Below are positions 28,601-36,244 of a stretch of 64,000 nucleotides of DNA, one piece after another (position 1 is the first letter of the stretch; each line of letters starts with the position of its first letter). The stretch lies in contig JAUMIR010000003.1 of NCBI GenBank assembly GCA_030847615.1, positions 24,805,001-24,869,000 of the forward strand. The letters are read 5' to 3'. This DNA comes from Gambelia wislizenii. Taxonomy: Eukaryota; Chordata; Lepidosauria; Squamata; Crotaphytidae. A program made the position numbers and the translations under genes. Under the pieces are notes generated by a model. That model saw only the letters and a program-made list of their open reading frames with translations, ran no database searches and had not been told where the DNA came from.

Positions 28601-31600
28601 AGTTTCCAATGTGTGTTAGCTAATTGCCCCCCACAAGCTGGGTACTCAGTTTACCGACCTACGAAAGGATGGAAGGCTGAGTGAACCTTGGAGCCGGCTG
28701 GAATTGAACTTGCGACGTGGTGGCTTGCAGTACTGGCATTTAACCACTGCGCCACTAGGGCTAGTTCAAATAGACCCCATCCTGTAGAGCCTATGTGTAG
28801 CAGAGATGTAATCATATTAGCCAGAACTCAGAAAACTTCACTACTACAACTCCTAGAAACCAACCAGTGGTGGAAGATTCCGGAAGCTGTAAAAGATCTT
28901 AGTTAGTATGCCATGCCAACCAGGAGTACAATGGAAGACATGTTGCATTTCAAATGCCTGTAGGTTGGAACTGCGAAGTAATTTCCTGGGTTTTGCATCG
29001 TATTTTAGTAGGAAAAATATCTACATGTGTTGGGATTTAAGTGTAAAATCTAAACTATTGTTATATCTGAGTTTTAGATGTTGATTATGCCCCAAACTAG
29101 GAAAATAAGCAATATCACTCCCCTTCCACATGTCTCTTCATACAGAGATTCAGTCAGTCCCAGCTTAAGTGTACTTTCCTCTCGGTTTCAGTCATATTTA
29201 ATCATGTTTGCTTGCTAAGGTTTTTTAAAATGTTTTTGTTGAAATTAAAAGCAGAAGTATTAAACATACATAGTGAAATATACTAGAGACGTTGGCAAAA
29301 CCGGTTAATTCAGGACTGGGATATGAATGTAGAAGGTTTATAATATCTCAAAGAAGAGGCTTAGATTAAAGAGAAGAAGAATTTTTGATAGACTTCTTTC
29401 CAGCCTTTCTCACAATCCCTAAACCCTTTTCCTTCCCTTCAGACCTCACTGACTAGCTGGGATGATGGCAGGTGCTGTGAAGGGGTTCCAGCCATGGGGA
29501 AGAACAAAACAAGCCTCTCCCTCACTCTTTGCATAAGTACTTGGCACACTGCCAAAAATTCAATATACCGCCAAAAGACACCTGCCCCCATAGAAGAACT
29601 AAATATCTAAATGTACAAAGAACAAATCATAGAATTGTAGAGTTGGAAGAGACCACAAGGGCCATCCAGTCCAACCCCCTGCCACGCAGGAAATCACGAT
29701 CAAAGCATCCCTGACAGATGGCCATCCACCCTCTGTTTAAAGACCCCCAAGGAAGGAGACCCACCACGCTCCGAGGGAGTGTGTTCCACTGCTGAACAGC
29801 TCTTACTGTCAAAAAGTTCCTCCTAATGTTGAGGTGGAATCTCTATTCCTGGAGCTTGCATCCATTGCTCCGTGTTCCAGTCTCTGGAGCAGCAGAAAAC
29901 AAGCCTGCTCCATCCTCAACGTGACACCCCTTCAAATACTTAAACAGGGCTATCATATCACCTCTTAACCGTCTTTTTTCCAGGCTAAACATACCCAGCT
30001 CCCTAAGTCTCTCCTCATAAGGCATGGTTTCCAGATCTTTCACCATTTTAGGTGCCCTTCTCTGGACATGTTCCAATTTGTCAATATCCTTTCTGAATTG
30101 TGGTGCCCAGAACTGGACACAGTATTCTAGGTGAGGCCTGACCAAGGCAGAATAGAGTGGCACTATTACTTTCCTTGATCAAGACACTATACAGAAGAGC
30201 CTAAGACAACTTGTGGGATCACTGTCTAAATGTATGGAGAACAGATGTATAGAGAACAAATAGACACACACACACACACCCATAGAAGATCTAAAGCACT
30301 GTCTGAATGTATGGAAATAATGATAGTAACCAAAATATATCAGGTGGCATATTTTAAAAGGAAAAATAATCATATCTTTATGTTGTTACTATAGCATGTT
30401 AAAGATTGAGGGAGAATAAAAAAAAACAAAACACTAAGTTGACTGAAAGGATTTTAAAAGTCTTTTGCAGATCTCCAGCACAAACCATTGCTTGTTGATC
30501 TCACAGTGGAAGAAGGTCAGAGGTTAAAGGTCATCTTTGGCTCACATACTGGTTTCCATGTTATTGATGTGGATTCAGGAAATTCATACGATATCTACAT
30601 ACCATCCCATGTGAGTCTGGGACAACATAGTGATATTGTACAAATTAGATGATACATTATGTAATTGTATCTTTTGATATCAAGTGATGGGAAATGTATG
30701 CCATTGAGTTATGATTACTCTTTCACTCCATGCCCGTTTGAGAGCCATTGTTCTAAATCCTGTCAGCAAATGAAATTGATTTTCTCTGGACTTCTGCAGG
30801 ACCTTTTTAGTTGTGCCATAGCTTTGCAACATTCTGCTTCTGGAGATCCATTGGACTCCTCCCATTTATAGCTTCTGAGAGTGAAAGCAGTTTTCTTTTA
30901 CAGTGAATTTATCCCTTCAGATTGTCACAACAGTTGGTGGTCCTTTGAGCCTAACAGTTGCTGGAGTAATTTTTAGTACTGCTGTTAATTATCTTGCAGT
31001 TTTTTAATTAGACTATATATTTTATTTTGTTCCTTTCATTCTTCACAGTGTATTTTTTGCATATAAATTGCCTTCAGTGTATTTTTTGCAGGTCAGCAGA
31101 ATAAACATTTTAAAGATAAATTCAATTAAATCCAGGCATTAATTCAGTAAAATGCTGCTCATATCAACTGGTTTAAACTTACATCTACTGTAGTCAAGTG
31201 TTCTTCATTAGCCATCACAGAGAGTTTGATTTAGGCTGAATTTTCCAAGAGAAAATGGCATATAACCAAGAGAGTTGGTCCTTCTTTCTTGCCCTATGAA
31301 CTTGACTTAATCCTGGCTTGGGGGGTTCTGTTCTGTATACAGATTCAGGGCAATATCACACCTCACGCCATTGTCATCTTGCCCAAAACGGATGGAATGG
31401 AGATGCTTGTGTGCTATGAGGATGAAGGGGTGTACGTTAATACCTATGGACGCATAACAAAAGACGTGGTACTCCAGTGGGGAGAAATGCCCACTTCAGT
31501 GGGTATGTCATTTCTTCCTCTTCTCCTTAGCTCTTTGTATATTTAGACTGAGTGAAGTGATACGTCTATGCTAGAATTGGCTGTTTCCCCAGATAAACTG

Positions 31601-31757
31601 GTGCTAAGTGCTTTGAGCCATGGAACCTGGATGCCCATCCATGGCTTGCATTTCCACCGAAAGGGCATTTCCATTGTACATTGTAGCTTTCTGCCAAGTG
31701 CAACATGTGATAAAACCTGCTTTGGTCCAGATGTTTTCAACAGGAATGTATGGTCAA

Positions 31758-31796
<39 letters not shown>

Positions 31797-32146
31797 TTGA
31801 CAGCTTACATCCATTCCAATCAGATAATGGGCTGGGGTGAGAAAGCTATTGAAATACGATCAGTGGAAACAGGACATTTAGATGGAGTATTTATGCACAA
31901 GCGTGCTCAGCGGTTAAAGTTTCTATGTGAAAGAAATGATAAGGTAGGTTTGCTTTCAAAGTTGTACAGGTGCATAGTGACTGGCATCTACTTTATCTTG
32001 AAGTCTGATGTTTTGATTATTGTATTCTACAACAGTCATTCACATGGTTCCAATTACCTTTAAGCTCATCTTCTAGTGGTACATATATTGCAACCTTTCT
32101 CTTGGGAACTCCAGATGAAGGCCATGGCAGTTATTGTTCTGGTGGA

Positions 32147-32200
<54 letters not shown>

Positions 32201-33985
32201 GTCAATAGTCAACCAATAACCTTCATGGCTGAGCAGCATTTGAATCAAAGTCTGAGTGTTGGACTAGGACTCCAGGAGAATAGGGTTCAAATCCACACTT
32301 AGCCATGGAAACCAACTAGGTGACCTTGGGCAAGTCACACTCTTAAGAGTTAGTCAGTGGCGAACCTACTCTGAATATAGATTAGAATTGCCATAAATTG
32401 GAGTTGACTTGAAGTCTCATAACAATAAGACTCCACAGTGTAACTGGAATACTGTTTCAGTTACCAGCAATGAGATGTCTCTTATGAAAATCCATAATAA
32501 AACAATAGTTTTCCAAATAATTTATTTGCATTATTTCTTTAGATTTCATGGTATCTGTTGAGACTGCTATATTTTTAAAATGACCCAGAGTAACTAGGGC
32601 TGGGATGCAGTATTTGGGCCACTGATTTTCATCATGTCAGGGGTGGTGGTATGAAAACAATCCTCCAATATGCTTTCTGTCCCTTTGAGTTAGGAGAAAT
32701 CGGACGGTGGGACATCCATCTTTTTCGTTTCTTTTCCTTGTTGCCATTGCTTCAAGTGACTGCTAAGTATTTTTGTAGTAAAATGTCTGTAAAGTCTTCT
32801 GCCGCTTTGTCTAATATGGTGATCCTTTCACACACTAGAAAAAACATGAGAGTTAAAAGGTAAAAAAAAATCACACACGCGCACGCACCTGTATGCATGA
32901 GAGACAAGTGTCCTCATAAAATGGGTGAAGGCATTTTGAAGGAAACTGTAAAAATAACATGAAGGCTGAGATCTTGTATGACACACTGTGGTGTAATAGT
33001 TCCTGCTTGCAGAACTATGCTACAGCTGGTCATACAGCAGCATCCCCCCACATATGGCTAAATTCCCCCCTCCACTGTTCCTTCTAATGTTCAGTAGAAA
33101 TTTACCTTCCTGTGACTTAAAACCATTAGTCCTGGTTGTACCTTCTGAGGCAACTGAGAACAAACCTTCCCATGACAGCCCTTGAGGTATTTAAAGAATG
33201 CAATCATGTCACCCTCCAGTCTTCTCTTCACCACACTGAACATGCCCAGCTCTTTAAACCTTTCCTCATATGTTTTGTTCTCCATTATATCCTTGTTGCC
33301 CTTCTCTGAACCTACTCCAACTTGTCTATTTCCAAAGAGATTCCCAACAGGCCCCTCTCATTCTTGCAGTGCTATCTGTTAGAAAGACGTCCTATATGAG
33401 ACTCAATAAACTAGACCTACAAAAAGCAGTACAGCTCTAATTAAGGTGAAGTGGGTGATAATTTAGGACTTCTGTTTCTACAGAAATATCCTGCTCCTGG
33501 GCCCATTGAATGGTTTGAGTACAAAAGATGCAACAGCATAACTTGAAAATAGATTTCAATTAGATAGTTGTGTTAATCTGTTTCAGGATAAAAAGGAAAA
33601 GCGGAGGAGGACTGTAGCAGCATGTTTCAGACTGATTTGTTTTAGCATGAGCTTTTGTGGATTTTAATCCTATACTAGTCATTTGGATGAAAAAGAGAGT
33701 ACTTGATGCTGTATGAAAGAGCAAGATATTGATATAATTAATAATGCCTTCAGACATATATTCTTAGCCTTTGAGATAAAAACCAGATTTAAAAGTGACA
33801 TAATAATTAAAGATAAAGAAACTAAACAAATGATTCCATGAAAAAAAAATACGCTGGTGATCTTACTGTTTAATCAATCAGACTGTTTCCCTCCCAAACA
33901 GGTATTTTTTGCATCAGTGAGATCCGGAGGAAGTAGCCAAGTTTTTTTCATGACCCTCAACAGAAATTCCATGATGAACTGGTAA
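1923..33985 (+). CDS. TNIK: TNIK, C-terminal coding part (11 exons)
   Basis: TNIK is a germinal-center-kinase-family (MAP4K-like) Ser/Thr kinase that binds TRAF2 and NCK, acts with TCF4/beta-catenin in Wnt signalling and regulates actin through Rap2. The window holds exons 1923-2049, 13854-14018, 19536-19650, 22123-22293, 24294-24437, 25580-25714, 27656-27756, 30461-30610, 31343-31502, 31804-31943 and 33902-33985. Spliced, they give ~496 uninterrupted residues: end of the intermediate region (1-~130), a Lys/Arg-rich linker, then a full CNH domain (~180-485). All boundaries are AG/GT and all phases agree. The C-terminus NRNSMMNW and the [22 protein letters not shown] segments point to TNIK rather than the paralogues MINK1 or MAP4K4, although MINK1 is close. 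The N-terminal kinase domain and promoter are outside the window. Confidence 0.93.
2966..3915. mobile_element. hAT-like non-autonomous DNA transposon
   Basis: The left end, caggggtgggcaac, is a classic hAT-type terminus; the right end (…aaactttgctcactcc) is its imperfect inverted counterpart. The flanks ctttaaga and ttctaagg could be a decayed 8-bp target duplication. The interior (3170-3780) is GC-richer than the intron and could be a second insertion; no transposase was seen. Confidence 0.5.
4435..4735 (-). mobile_element. CR1 LINE 3' fragment (older)
   Basis: The sequence starts with the CR1 3'-terminal pattern (atagaatcatag) and 'ccatccagtccaacccc'. It continues antisense to the C-terminal end of CR1 ORF2, but is clearly more diverged than the 44.9-kb copy. 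It is 5'-truncated and its frames are broken. Confidence 0.85.
4840..5120. other. Very AT-rich intronic tract
   Basis: Almost entirely A and T (runs such as ataaatatttataaaatatg), with no recognisable repeat unit. It could be a decayed element or a low-complexity region. Confidence 0.6.
6253..8560 (-). mobile_element. L2-type LINE, decayed
   Basis: Read on the - strand, broken frames reproduce an L2-clade reverse transcriptase in order. At 7721-7530 there is [11 protein letters not shown]...LVDDL...LLVLLDLS. The middle (~7500-7130) has a damaged polymerase box (YANDT for YADDT) and LNPGKIEVL. At 7106-6702 there is [11 protein letters not shown]...[12 protein letters not shown]...SLNWLPV. The C-terminal [17 protein letters not shown] is near 6480-6540. 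The 3' tail near 6253-6320 ends in a TTG-type repeat (read as caacaacag). Several stops and frameshifts make it inactive; it is antisense to TNIK. Confidence 0.85.
6702..7106 (-). pseudogene. L2 reverse transcriptase fragment (134 codons)
   Basis: The longest open piece of the decayed L2. It carries the conserved motifs [26 protein letters not shown] and LKSLNWLPV, typical of the C-terminal part of L2/CR1-group RT proteins. Upstream and downstream pieces lie in other frames. Confidence 0.8.
9588..9806. mobile_element. Foldback MITE (~220 bp)
   Basis: A long imperfect palindrome. The arm tgcatggctccttcctatgg…cctgggatttgtag is mirrored by ctataaatcccagg…ataggaaggagccatgca, and both ends carry related termini (gatctacactac / tagtgtggatgc). 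No coding capacity. Its termini resemble those of the foldback elements at 10801, 55461 and the 43-60-kb family. Confidence 0.8.
10801..11097. mobile_element. Foldback MITE (~297 bp)
   Basis: Two ~130-bp inverted arms: gggattaccacacactgaag…gcggcagggcagctgg is mirrored by ccggctgccctgccac…gggtgtgtggtaagcct. They meet near 10945. The flanks ctaag/ctaac may be an imperfect 5-bp target duplication. Non-coding. Confidence 0.85.
11338..11396 (+). mobile_element. CR1 3'-end scrap, + strand
   Basis: A ~60-bp piece with the CR1 terminus: ggggttggactggatggccc, then cttccaactctatgatatgat. Only the extreme 3' UTR is present. Confidence 0.8.
11885..12712 (-). mobile_element. CR1 LINE, young 5'-truncated copy
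   Basis: The 3' end has the tagaatcatagaaacatag terminus. A single open frame of 241 codons (12699-11974) corresponds to the end of CR1 ORF2 ([17 protein letters not shown]...) and closely matches the 44.9-kb full-length element. Truncated at the 5' side shortly after the polymerase domain. Inserted in an L2. Confidence 0.92.
11974..12699 (-). pseudogene. CR1 ORF2 C-terminal fragment (241 aa)
   Basis: Open frame of the truncated CR1. It lacks the endonuclease and the catalytic FADD box, so it cannot be functional. Uninterrupted coding suggests recent insertion. Confidence 0.85.
13183..13448. mobile_element. Foldback element with ~55-bp TIRs
   Basis: The left arm gttttttgtgg…ctgtgaggccgtgttctgg is mirrored by ccagaacacagcctcacag…ccacaaaaaacc. 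The interior 'tctgtggctggcatcttcag' is typical of a common squamate non-autonomous DNA transposon. Non-coding. Confidence 0.75.
13495..13690 (-). repeat. L2-derived fragment
   Basis: The tail-like start tttatttattgg…atgctgcttttctccc, and the downstream 'agggagttggggtgctggtacagagaaaagccctc' resembling L2 3' regions, suggest an old L2 piece. Boundaries are uncertain. Confidence 0.45.
13854..14018 (+). CDS. TNIK: TNIK exon b
   Basis: Fifty-five codons, phase 0 at both ends, reading [15 protein letters not shown]...MDSVAE. The segment [20 protein letters not shown] is highly characteristic of TNIK-group kinases. Acceptor ttgtgcag, donor GAG|gtaggt. It belongs to the Pro/Ser-rich intermediate region upstream of the CNH domain. 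Confidence 0.95.
15864..16016. mobile_element. Tigger/pogo-like MITE with TA target duplication
   Basis: The ends CAGTGGGGCTTCAGTACC and (reverse complement) CAGTTGGCCCTCCATATCC form ~21-bp TIRs flanked by TA on both sides, as expected for Tc1/mariner-pogo insertions. The interior 'ccatgaataccaaaatccat' and 'ggttgaatctgtggatat' also match the Tigger pattern. 153 bp, non-coding. Confidence 0.8.
17540..18060 (-). mobile_element. CR1 LINE fragment (older)
   Basis: Antisense to the CR1 ORF2 C-terminal half. A 74-codon open piece (17767-17543) reads [11 protein letters not shown]...[10 protein letters not shown]...MVKGLE, and the upstream segment aligns to the finger/palm region. The frame is broken by stops and both ends are missing. 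Confidence 0.85.
18975..19195 (-). mobile_element. tRNA-derived SINE
   Basis: On the - strand the head near 19190 reads agtgaagcggttagaatgc (A-box-like) and gggagatccaagttctag (B-box-like), then gggtgacctt. The tail near 18990 is tttatatcccacctttcc in + orientation. Layout fits a tRNA-headed SINE with an L2-like tail. Confidence 0.7.
19536..19650 (+). CDS. TNIK: TNIK exon c (acidic stretch)
   Basis: Encodes [17 protein letters not shown]... then an acidic run from (GAT GAA/GAG)n codons, ending ESSAT plus one base of the next codon (phase 1). Acceptor ctttatag, donor ACAG|gtaagc. The exon runs straight into the Lys/Arg-rich segment before the CNH domain. Confidence 0.95.
19702..20247. mobile_element. 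TIR transposon relic, relative of the 41.65-kb element
   Basis: The segment 19905-20247 aligns along its length with 42585-42987. Shared blocks include cctttttt/aaaaac, ccccccctt near 20145 and 'acaaccagggttc'. The end (rev. comp.) ggggcccatttacatggc matches that element's gggtgccgtttacacgat. The left end aggtcctctttgcacatg fits the same TIR. It looks like an internally shortened, diverged copy with CA-repeat growth. Confidence 0.7.
21430..21475. repeat. Perfect 20-bp inverted repeat, 6-nt loop
   Basis: The arm gtggatgtgttgcaaaggag (21430-21449) is exactly complementary to 21456-21475, with loop aggtag. Pairing stops abruptly outside the arms. It lies in a TNIK intron and is not part of any repeat I recognise. 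Confidence 0.9.
22123..22293 (+). CDS. TNIK: TNIK exon d (CNH start)
   Basis: Fifty-seven codons' worth (phase 1 in, 1 out): [19 protein letters not shown], a predicted helical, charged linker, then [20 protein letters not shown] and the first CNH strand [12 protein letters not shown]. Acceptor tttccttccag-type (tttcctttccag), donor TGGG|gtattt, which departs from consensus at +4 to +6. Confidence 0.96.
22586..22622. repeat. (TA)n microsatellite
   Basis: About 18 uninterrupted TA units; likely length-polymorphic. Confidence 0.95.
22903..23139 (+). mobile_element. tRNA-derived SINE with BovB-like tail
   Basis: A head with A box (ggtgtagtggtttgagtg) and B box (aggttttgaatccc), then a CORE-like body 'tgaccttaggcaagcc' and 'aaatcttgccaagaaaaccc'. 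The tail ccataagtcagaaactgctt…acaacaacaaa parallels the tail of the RTE/BovB-like LINE at 51.8 kb. Confidence 0.88.
24294..24437 (+). CDS. TNIK: TNIK exon e (CNH)
   Basis: Encodes [20 protein letters not shown], then [27 protein letters not shown]: the first blades of the CNH beta-propeller. Phase 1 in, 1 out (144 nt). Acceptor ttgcacag, donor TTCAG|gtataa. Confidence 0.97.
24438..25579 (+). other. TNIK intron between exons e and f
   Basis: A 1.1-kb intron; no repeat or gene recognised. Confidence 0.7.
25580..25714 (+). CDS. TNIK: TNIK exon f (CNH)
   Basis: Encodes [20 protein letters not shown], then [24 protein letters not shown]. The [11 protein letters not shown] motif is a hallmark of CNH domains in this kinase group. 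Phase 1 in, 1 out (135 nt). Acceptor tttcaacag, donor GTTG|gtaagt. Confidence 0.97.
25715..27655 (+). other. TNIK intron between exons f and g
   Basis: No gene recognised. 26735-26770 has a short piece of a common squamate repeat ('gcagatgttgttggactgcaa'). The rest appears single-copy. Confidence 0.65.
27656..27756 (+). CDS. TNIK: TNIK exon g (CNH)
   Basis: Encodes [20 protein letters not shown], then [13 protein letters not shown]; phase 1 in, 0 out (101 nt). Acceptor atttcaattttag, donor AAG|gtatgt. The [18 protein letters not shown] segment is almost invariant in the TNIK/MINK/MAP4K4 group. Confidence 0.97.
27884..28372 (-). mobile_element. LINE 3' fragment with C2H2 zinc-finger tail (copy A)
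   Basis: A single 141-codon open frame (28336-27911) reads [20 protein letters not shown]..., then [17 protein letters not shown] and a C-terminal CAFCNRTC…[10 protein letters not shown]2H2 finger. This is the C-terminal end of a non-LTR retrotransposon polyprotein whose clade I cannot name with confidence. The same tail occurs at 38.96-39.56 and 61.74-62.18 kb. All share the 3' terminus ttttctt(c/t)gcaaacgaag on the + reading. Confidence 0.8.
28486..28765 (-). mobile_element. tRNA-derived SINE, second type
   Basis: A (ttta)n tract, then accccgctcttcagcc, and at the other end 'gcagtactggcatttaaccactgcgcc', the reverse of a tRNA-like head, with 'ctggaattgaac' as a B-box-like match. Layout is a tRNA-headed SINE with an L2-like tail on the - strand. 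Confidence 0.75.
29624..30186 (-). mobile_element. CR1 LINE, young 5'-truncated copy
   Basis: The 3' end 'aatcatagaattgtagagttgg' is followed by sequence nearly identical to the 44.9-kb CR1. The open frame 30163-29843 (106 codons, ...[20 protein letters not shown]...) stops by frameshift before the normal ORF2 end. Truncated abruptly at ~30186. Confidence 0.92.
30461..30610 (+). CDS. TNIK: TNIK exon h (CNH)
   Basis: Exactly 50 codons, phase 0/0: [20 protein letters not shown], then [20 protein letters not shown] and [10 protein letters not shown]. The start follows from reading frame: the preceding exon ends AAG in phase 0 and conserved Ser-Phe-Ala-Asp must be retained. Hence the acceptor is …ttttaaaag at 30459-30460 and not the better-looking tcttttgcag 10 nt downstream. 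Donor CAT|gtgagt. Confidence 0.93.
30611..31342 (+). other. TNIK intron between exons h and i
   Basis: A short intron (732 nt) without recognisable repeats or genes. A direct repeat 'cagtgtattttttgca' recurs at ~31047 and ~31076. Confidence 0.7.
31343..31502 (+). CDS. TNIK: TNIK exon i (CNH)
   Basis: Encodes [20 protein letters not shown], then [20 protein letters not shown] and [13 protein letters not shown] plus one base; phase 0 in, 1 out (160 nt). Acceptor tctgtatacag, donor GTGG|gtatgt. Confidence 0.97.
31757..31797 (+). repeat. (ATT)n microsatellite abutting a splice acceptor
   Basis: About 13 ATT units fill the position where the pyrimidine tract of the next TNIK acceptor should be. 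Only ttttgacag separates the repeat from exon j at 31804. Confidence 0.95.
31804..31943 (+). CDS. TNIK: TNIK exon j (CNH)
   Basis: Encodes [20 protein letters not shown], then [20 protein letters not shown] and LCERNDK; phase 1 in, 0 out (140 nt). Donor AAG|gtaggt. The acceptor follows (ATT)n directly. Confidence 0.96.
32150..32197. repeat. (GA)n microsatellite
   Basis: About 24 consecutive GA units in the last TNIK intron. Confidence 0.95.
32226..32429 (+). mobile_element. tRNA-derived SINE (diverged)
   Basis: Same layout as the 22.9-kb copy: tctgagtgttggactaggac, agggttcaaatcc (B box), tgaccttgggcaagtcac, and the tail ccataaattggagttgactt…cataacaat. Old copy with a shortened middle. Confidence 0.85.
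33065..33320 (-). mobile_element. CR1 LINE fragment (old)
   Basis: Antisense to a short CR1 ORF2 C-terminal part. The open piece 33285-33091 reads [13 protein letters not shown]...[12 protein letters not shown]. Diverged and truncated at both ends. Confidence 0.8.
33902..33985 (+). CDS. TNIK: TNIK terminal coding exon
   Basis: Encodes [20 protein letters not shown], then RNSMMNW and TAA at 33983-33985. This C-terminus is the conserved end of TNIK; MAP4K4 and MINK1 differ in the last residues. The 3' UTR begins at 33986. Confidence 0.97.
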   Translation, partial: VFFASVRSGGSSQVFFMTLNRNSMMNW

Positions 33986-34569
33986 CAAAAGAGCACTTGC
34001 CACTGACTTGGATGCCAAGATTCTTTAATTTTAAGGGACTTTGGAACATGTGGACTGACACTGTAGAGGCAGGCGAAGAAGACATTGTGAATCACGTTGC
34101 TTCCTTCCGTGAACACACTCGCTTTCACGCAGACACGCTCCAAGAGTACAACACACCTATCCTATTGTGGTTTTGGAATGGAGGTTTACTCAGGATCCAA
34201 AGAATGCAACAGTGTATTTGGGCAGAAATTTACAAATGCACAAGAGGATTAGCTGAAGTAAATCTCTTTAAGGTTTTCAGATTAAGCTGTGATAGAATTG
34301 TTTATGAGTTTTGTTTTGGGGTTTTTTCCCAATTTATTTTTTTCCTTGTCCCTCTCTCTGTATCAATAGGGACAGATCTAAGTGTCAAACAGACTCTCTG
34401 TTTTTAATTCTATCTGCCTGCTAGCATCAAATATATACTATGTTGCAAGGTAGGCTTCCTCAGAACTGGTGCCCAGCCTGATGCAGGTTGTAGTTCAGCA
34501 CGTCAGGATGGCACCAGTCTGGGAAAGGCTGTTGTAAGATTACCAATTAAAACTGGTGAGAGACAGCAC

Positions 34570-34575
34570 AATAAA
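34570..34575 (+). terminator. Candidate proximal poly(A) signal
   Basis: AATAAA 585 nt after the TNIK stop (…gcacaataaatgtacc), with T-rich sequence downstream. Use would give a short-UTR isoform; unproven. Confidence 0.35.
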
Positions 34576-35598
34576 TGTACCATTTTATCTTTGTGTCAGA
34601 AATCCTAACCATACAGGTGGCTAACTTTTGTAAAATCTTTGCCTTTTACCAACATTGTGTTAAATTTTGAAAACAGGTTGACACATTTTAAATGAGAGAA
34701 TTGATGAGATTTCCCTCCCATTATTCTGGGAAATCTGTTCTAAATGGCTAAACTACTAGCCTTAATCAATAATGCAATCATGGTACATTTTTTTTCCATT
34801 TTTGGTCAATGTGTCAGTTCATACTTCTGTATGGATCTTCATATAATGGTGCTCATTGAGAGAGGAACAGCAGTGCCATCCTAGTCACTGATTCTCAGTG
34901 TTGGCCTTAGTATTATCTTGCCTTTCTCTAAGCTGTGATACAAAAAGTATCTATTGCAAACAATCAAAACCTAGCGGATAAAGAAGTGAATGGAGTCATA
35001 GCAAGATACTGAAAACTGGCTGAAGAGTGTTAGATGAATGAGGTATCTAACTCAGATATATTGAGTCTGAGTCCTACCTACTCTGTACAGTTTGCTTATG
35101 GGGGAAGGGGGTTATTTTGTTGATACTGGTGGATTTTTCCCCTCACCAGGAGCCAACATCAGCATAATTTACAAAGCCGGAGTCCCAAATATTGACAGAC
35201 ATTCACCTGCTTCCTTGTCTGATGGTGTCCTGTTCTGAATATGAAAAAATGTTCATGAGATCATCATTCATTTGTACAAGAATAGGAACATGGCAGGAGT
35301 GAGAGGCAGCAGATTGGAAGGAGGGCCTCGTTGGCCAAGACTCTAATGCTTAGATTCATCTTTCTGTCTCCCTCAACCGCCACCAACCTTCTTTGCTGCC
35401 CCACGTATATAGTGAACACCAATATGTGTGCAGAAGTATATATGTATTTACTTTGGGTTTACTTGTGTCCTTATATGCTTTGTTCCAATTATTTGCAGTT
35501 TTAAGTAAGTTATGTGCAACATTTCTACTATCTCCAAGCATGGATTTCCCCACTAGTCTGTGGATGTAACATAATTGGACCAGTGTTGCTGTTTTAAC

Positions 35599-35606
35599 CT
35601 ACCTCA
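35599..35606 (+). promoter_or_regulatory. let-7-type 8-mer site in 3' UTR
   Basis: CTACCTCA is a perfect 8-mer match for the let-7/miR-98 seed. It lies inside the presumed TNIK 3' UTR. Confidence 0.4.
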
Positions 35607-36236
35607 TTTTATCTTTTGTTTCTATTAACTTCTCCTCATTACCTCCAGTGAACACCCATAGAGTTTGGCCAACTCTAAAGTATTTATTGAAAATAATTAA
35701 GTCATCGGCAATGGCTAGACAGTTTGAGTCTATTTAAGGATCAGGAAAATGAAGATCATTCTGCCTGCTTCCGGTTTTTCCTTCAACTTTTAACTCTGCA
35801 TTTCTCATTGTATGGGCAAGTTAATAACAGCTGGCAGCCACAGCACAGTAGCTAATGGGAGCAGAGCAGTCAGTTGATTTGAAAATGAATCTGAATCACA
35901 CAAATGAATCTGATTGTACGTACCAGAGCCTCTGCATGGGAACTGTCACAGTTTGCCCAAATTGTGGGAGCTCTGAAATAATTGCTAAATCTGTGTCAGT
36001 CACAGAGACTGCACATACTGCCCCCATGGAGAGGCATGATCCCAGATTTGCAAGCCCAACAGCAGCCCATGAAACTCTCAGAGGCATTCAGGGGCCAGCA
36101 GTTGTATGAATCAATATTATCAGGCCAGTTTTCCAGAAAGTACTCATGTGGTTGATAAAGGAGCTCTCTCTTAGCCACTTTCCTTCTTCGTATGTTCGAC
36201 CAGAAAGGGGTCTACATTGGACACCTACCTCCAGCC

Positions 36237-36244
36237 CTACCTCA
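36237..36244 (+). promoter_or_regulatory. Second let-7-type 8-mer site
   Basis: A second CTACCTCA, about 640 nt after the first. A GCACTTTA (miR-17 family 8-mer) lies at 37182-37189. Confidence 0.4.

Larger units (their letters stand above)
27757..30460 (+). other. TNIK intron between exons g and h
   Basis: Contains a LINE 3' fragment (27884-28372), a SINE (28486-28765), CR1 (29624-30186) and a short CA repeat (30268-30280). 28770-29620 shows nothing recognisable. Confidence 0.75.
31944..33901 (+). other. TNIK last intron
   Basis: Holds a (GA)n microsatellite (32150-32197), a SINE (32226-32429) and an old CR1 (33065-33320). No gene seen elsewhere; the acceptor at its end is strong (gtttccctcccaaacag). 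Confidence 0.75.

Noticed and set aside
30471..30610. Alternative exon start at the strong acceptor tcttttgcag
   Set aside because: Would shift the reading frame and drop the conserved SFAD residues; kept only as a decoy-site finding.
33997..34407. 136-codon open frame beginning 11 nt after the TNIK stop
   Set aside because: Different frame from TNIK, no recognisable domain, and frames of this length are expected several times by chance in 64 kb. Treated as 3' UTR.
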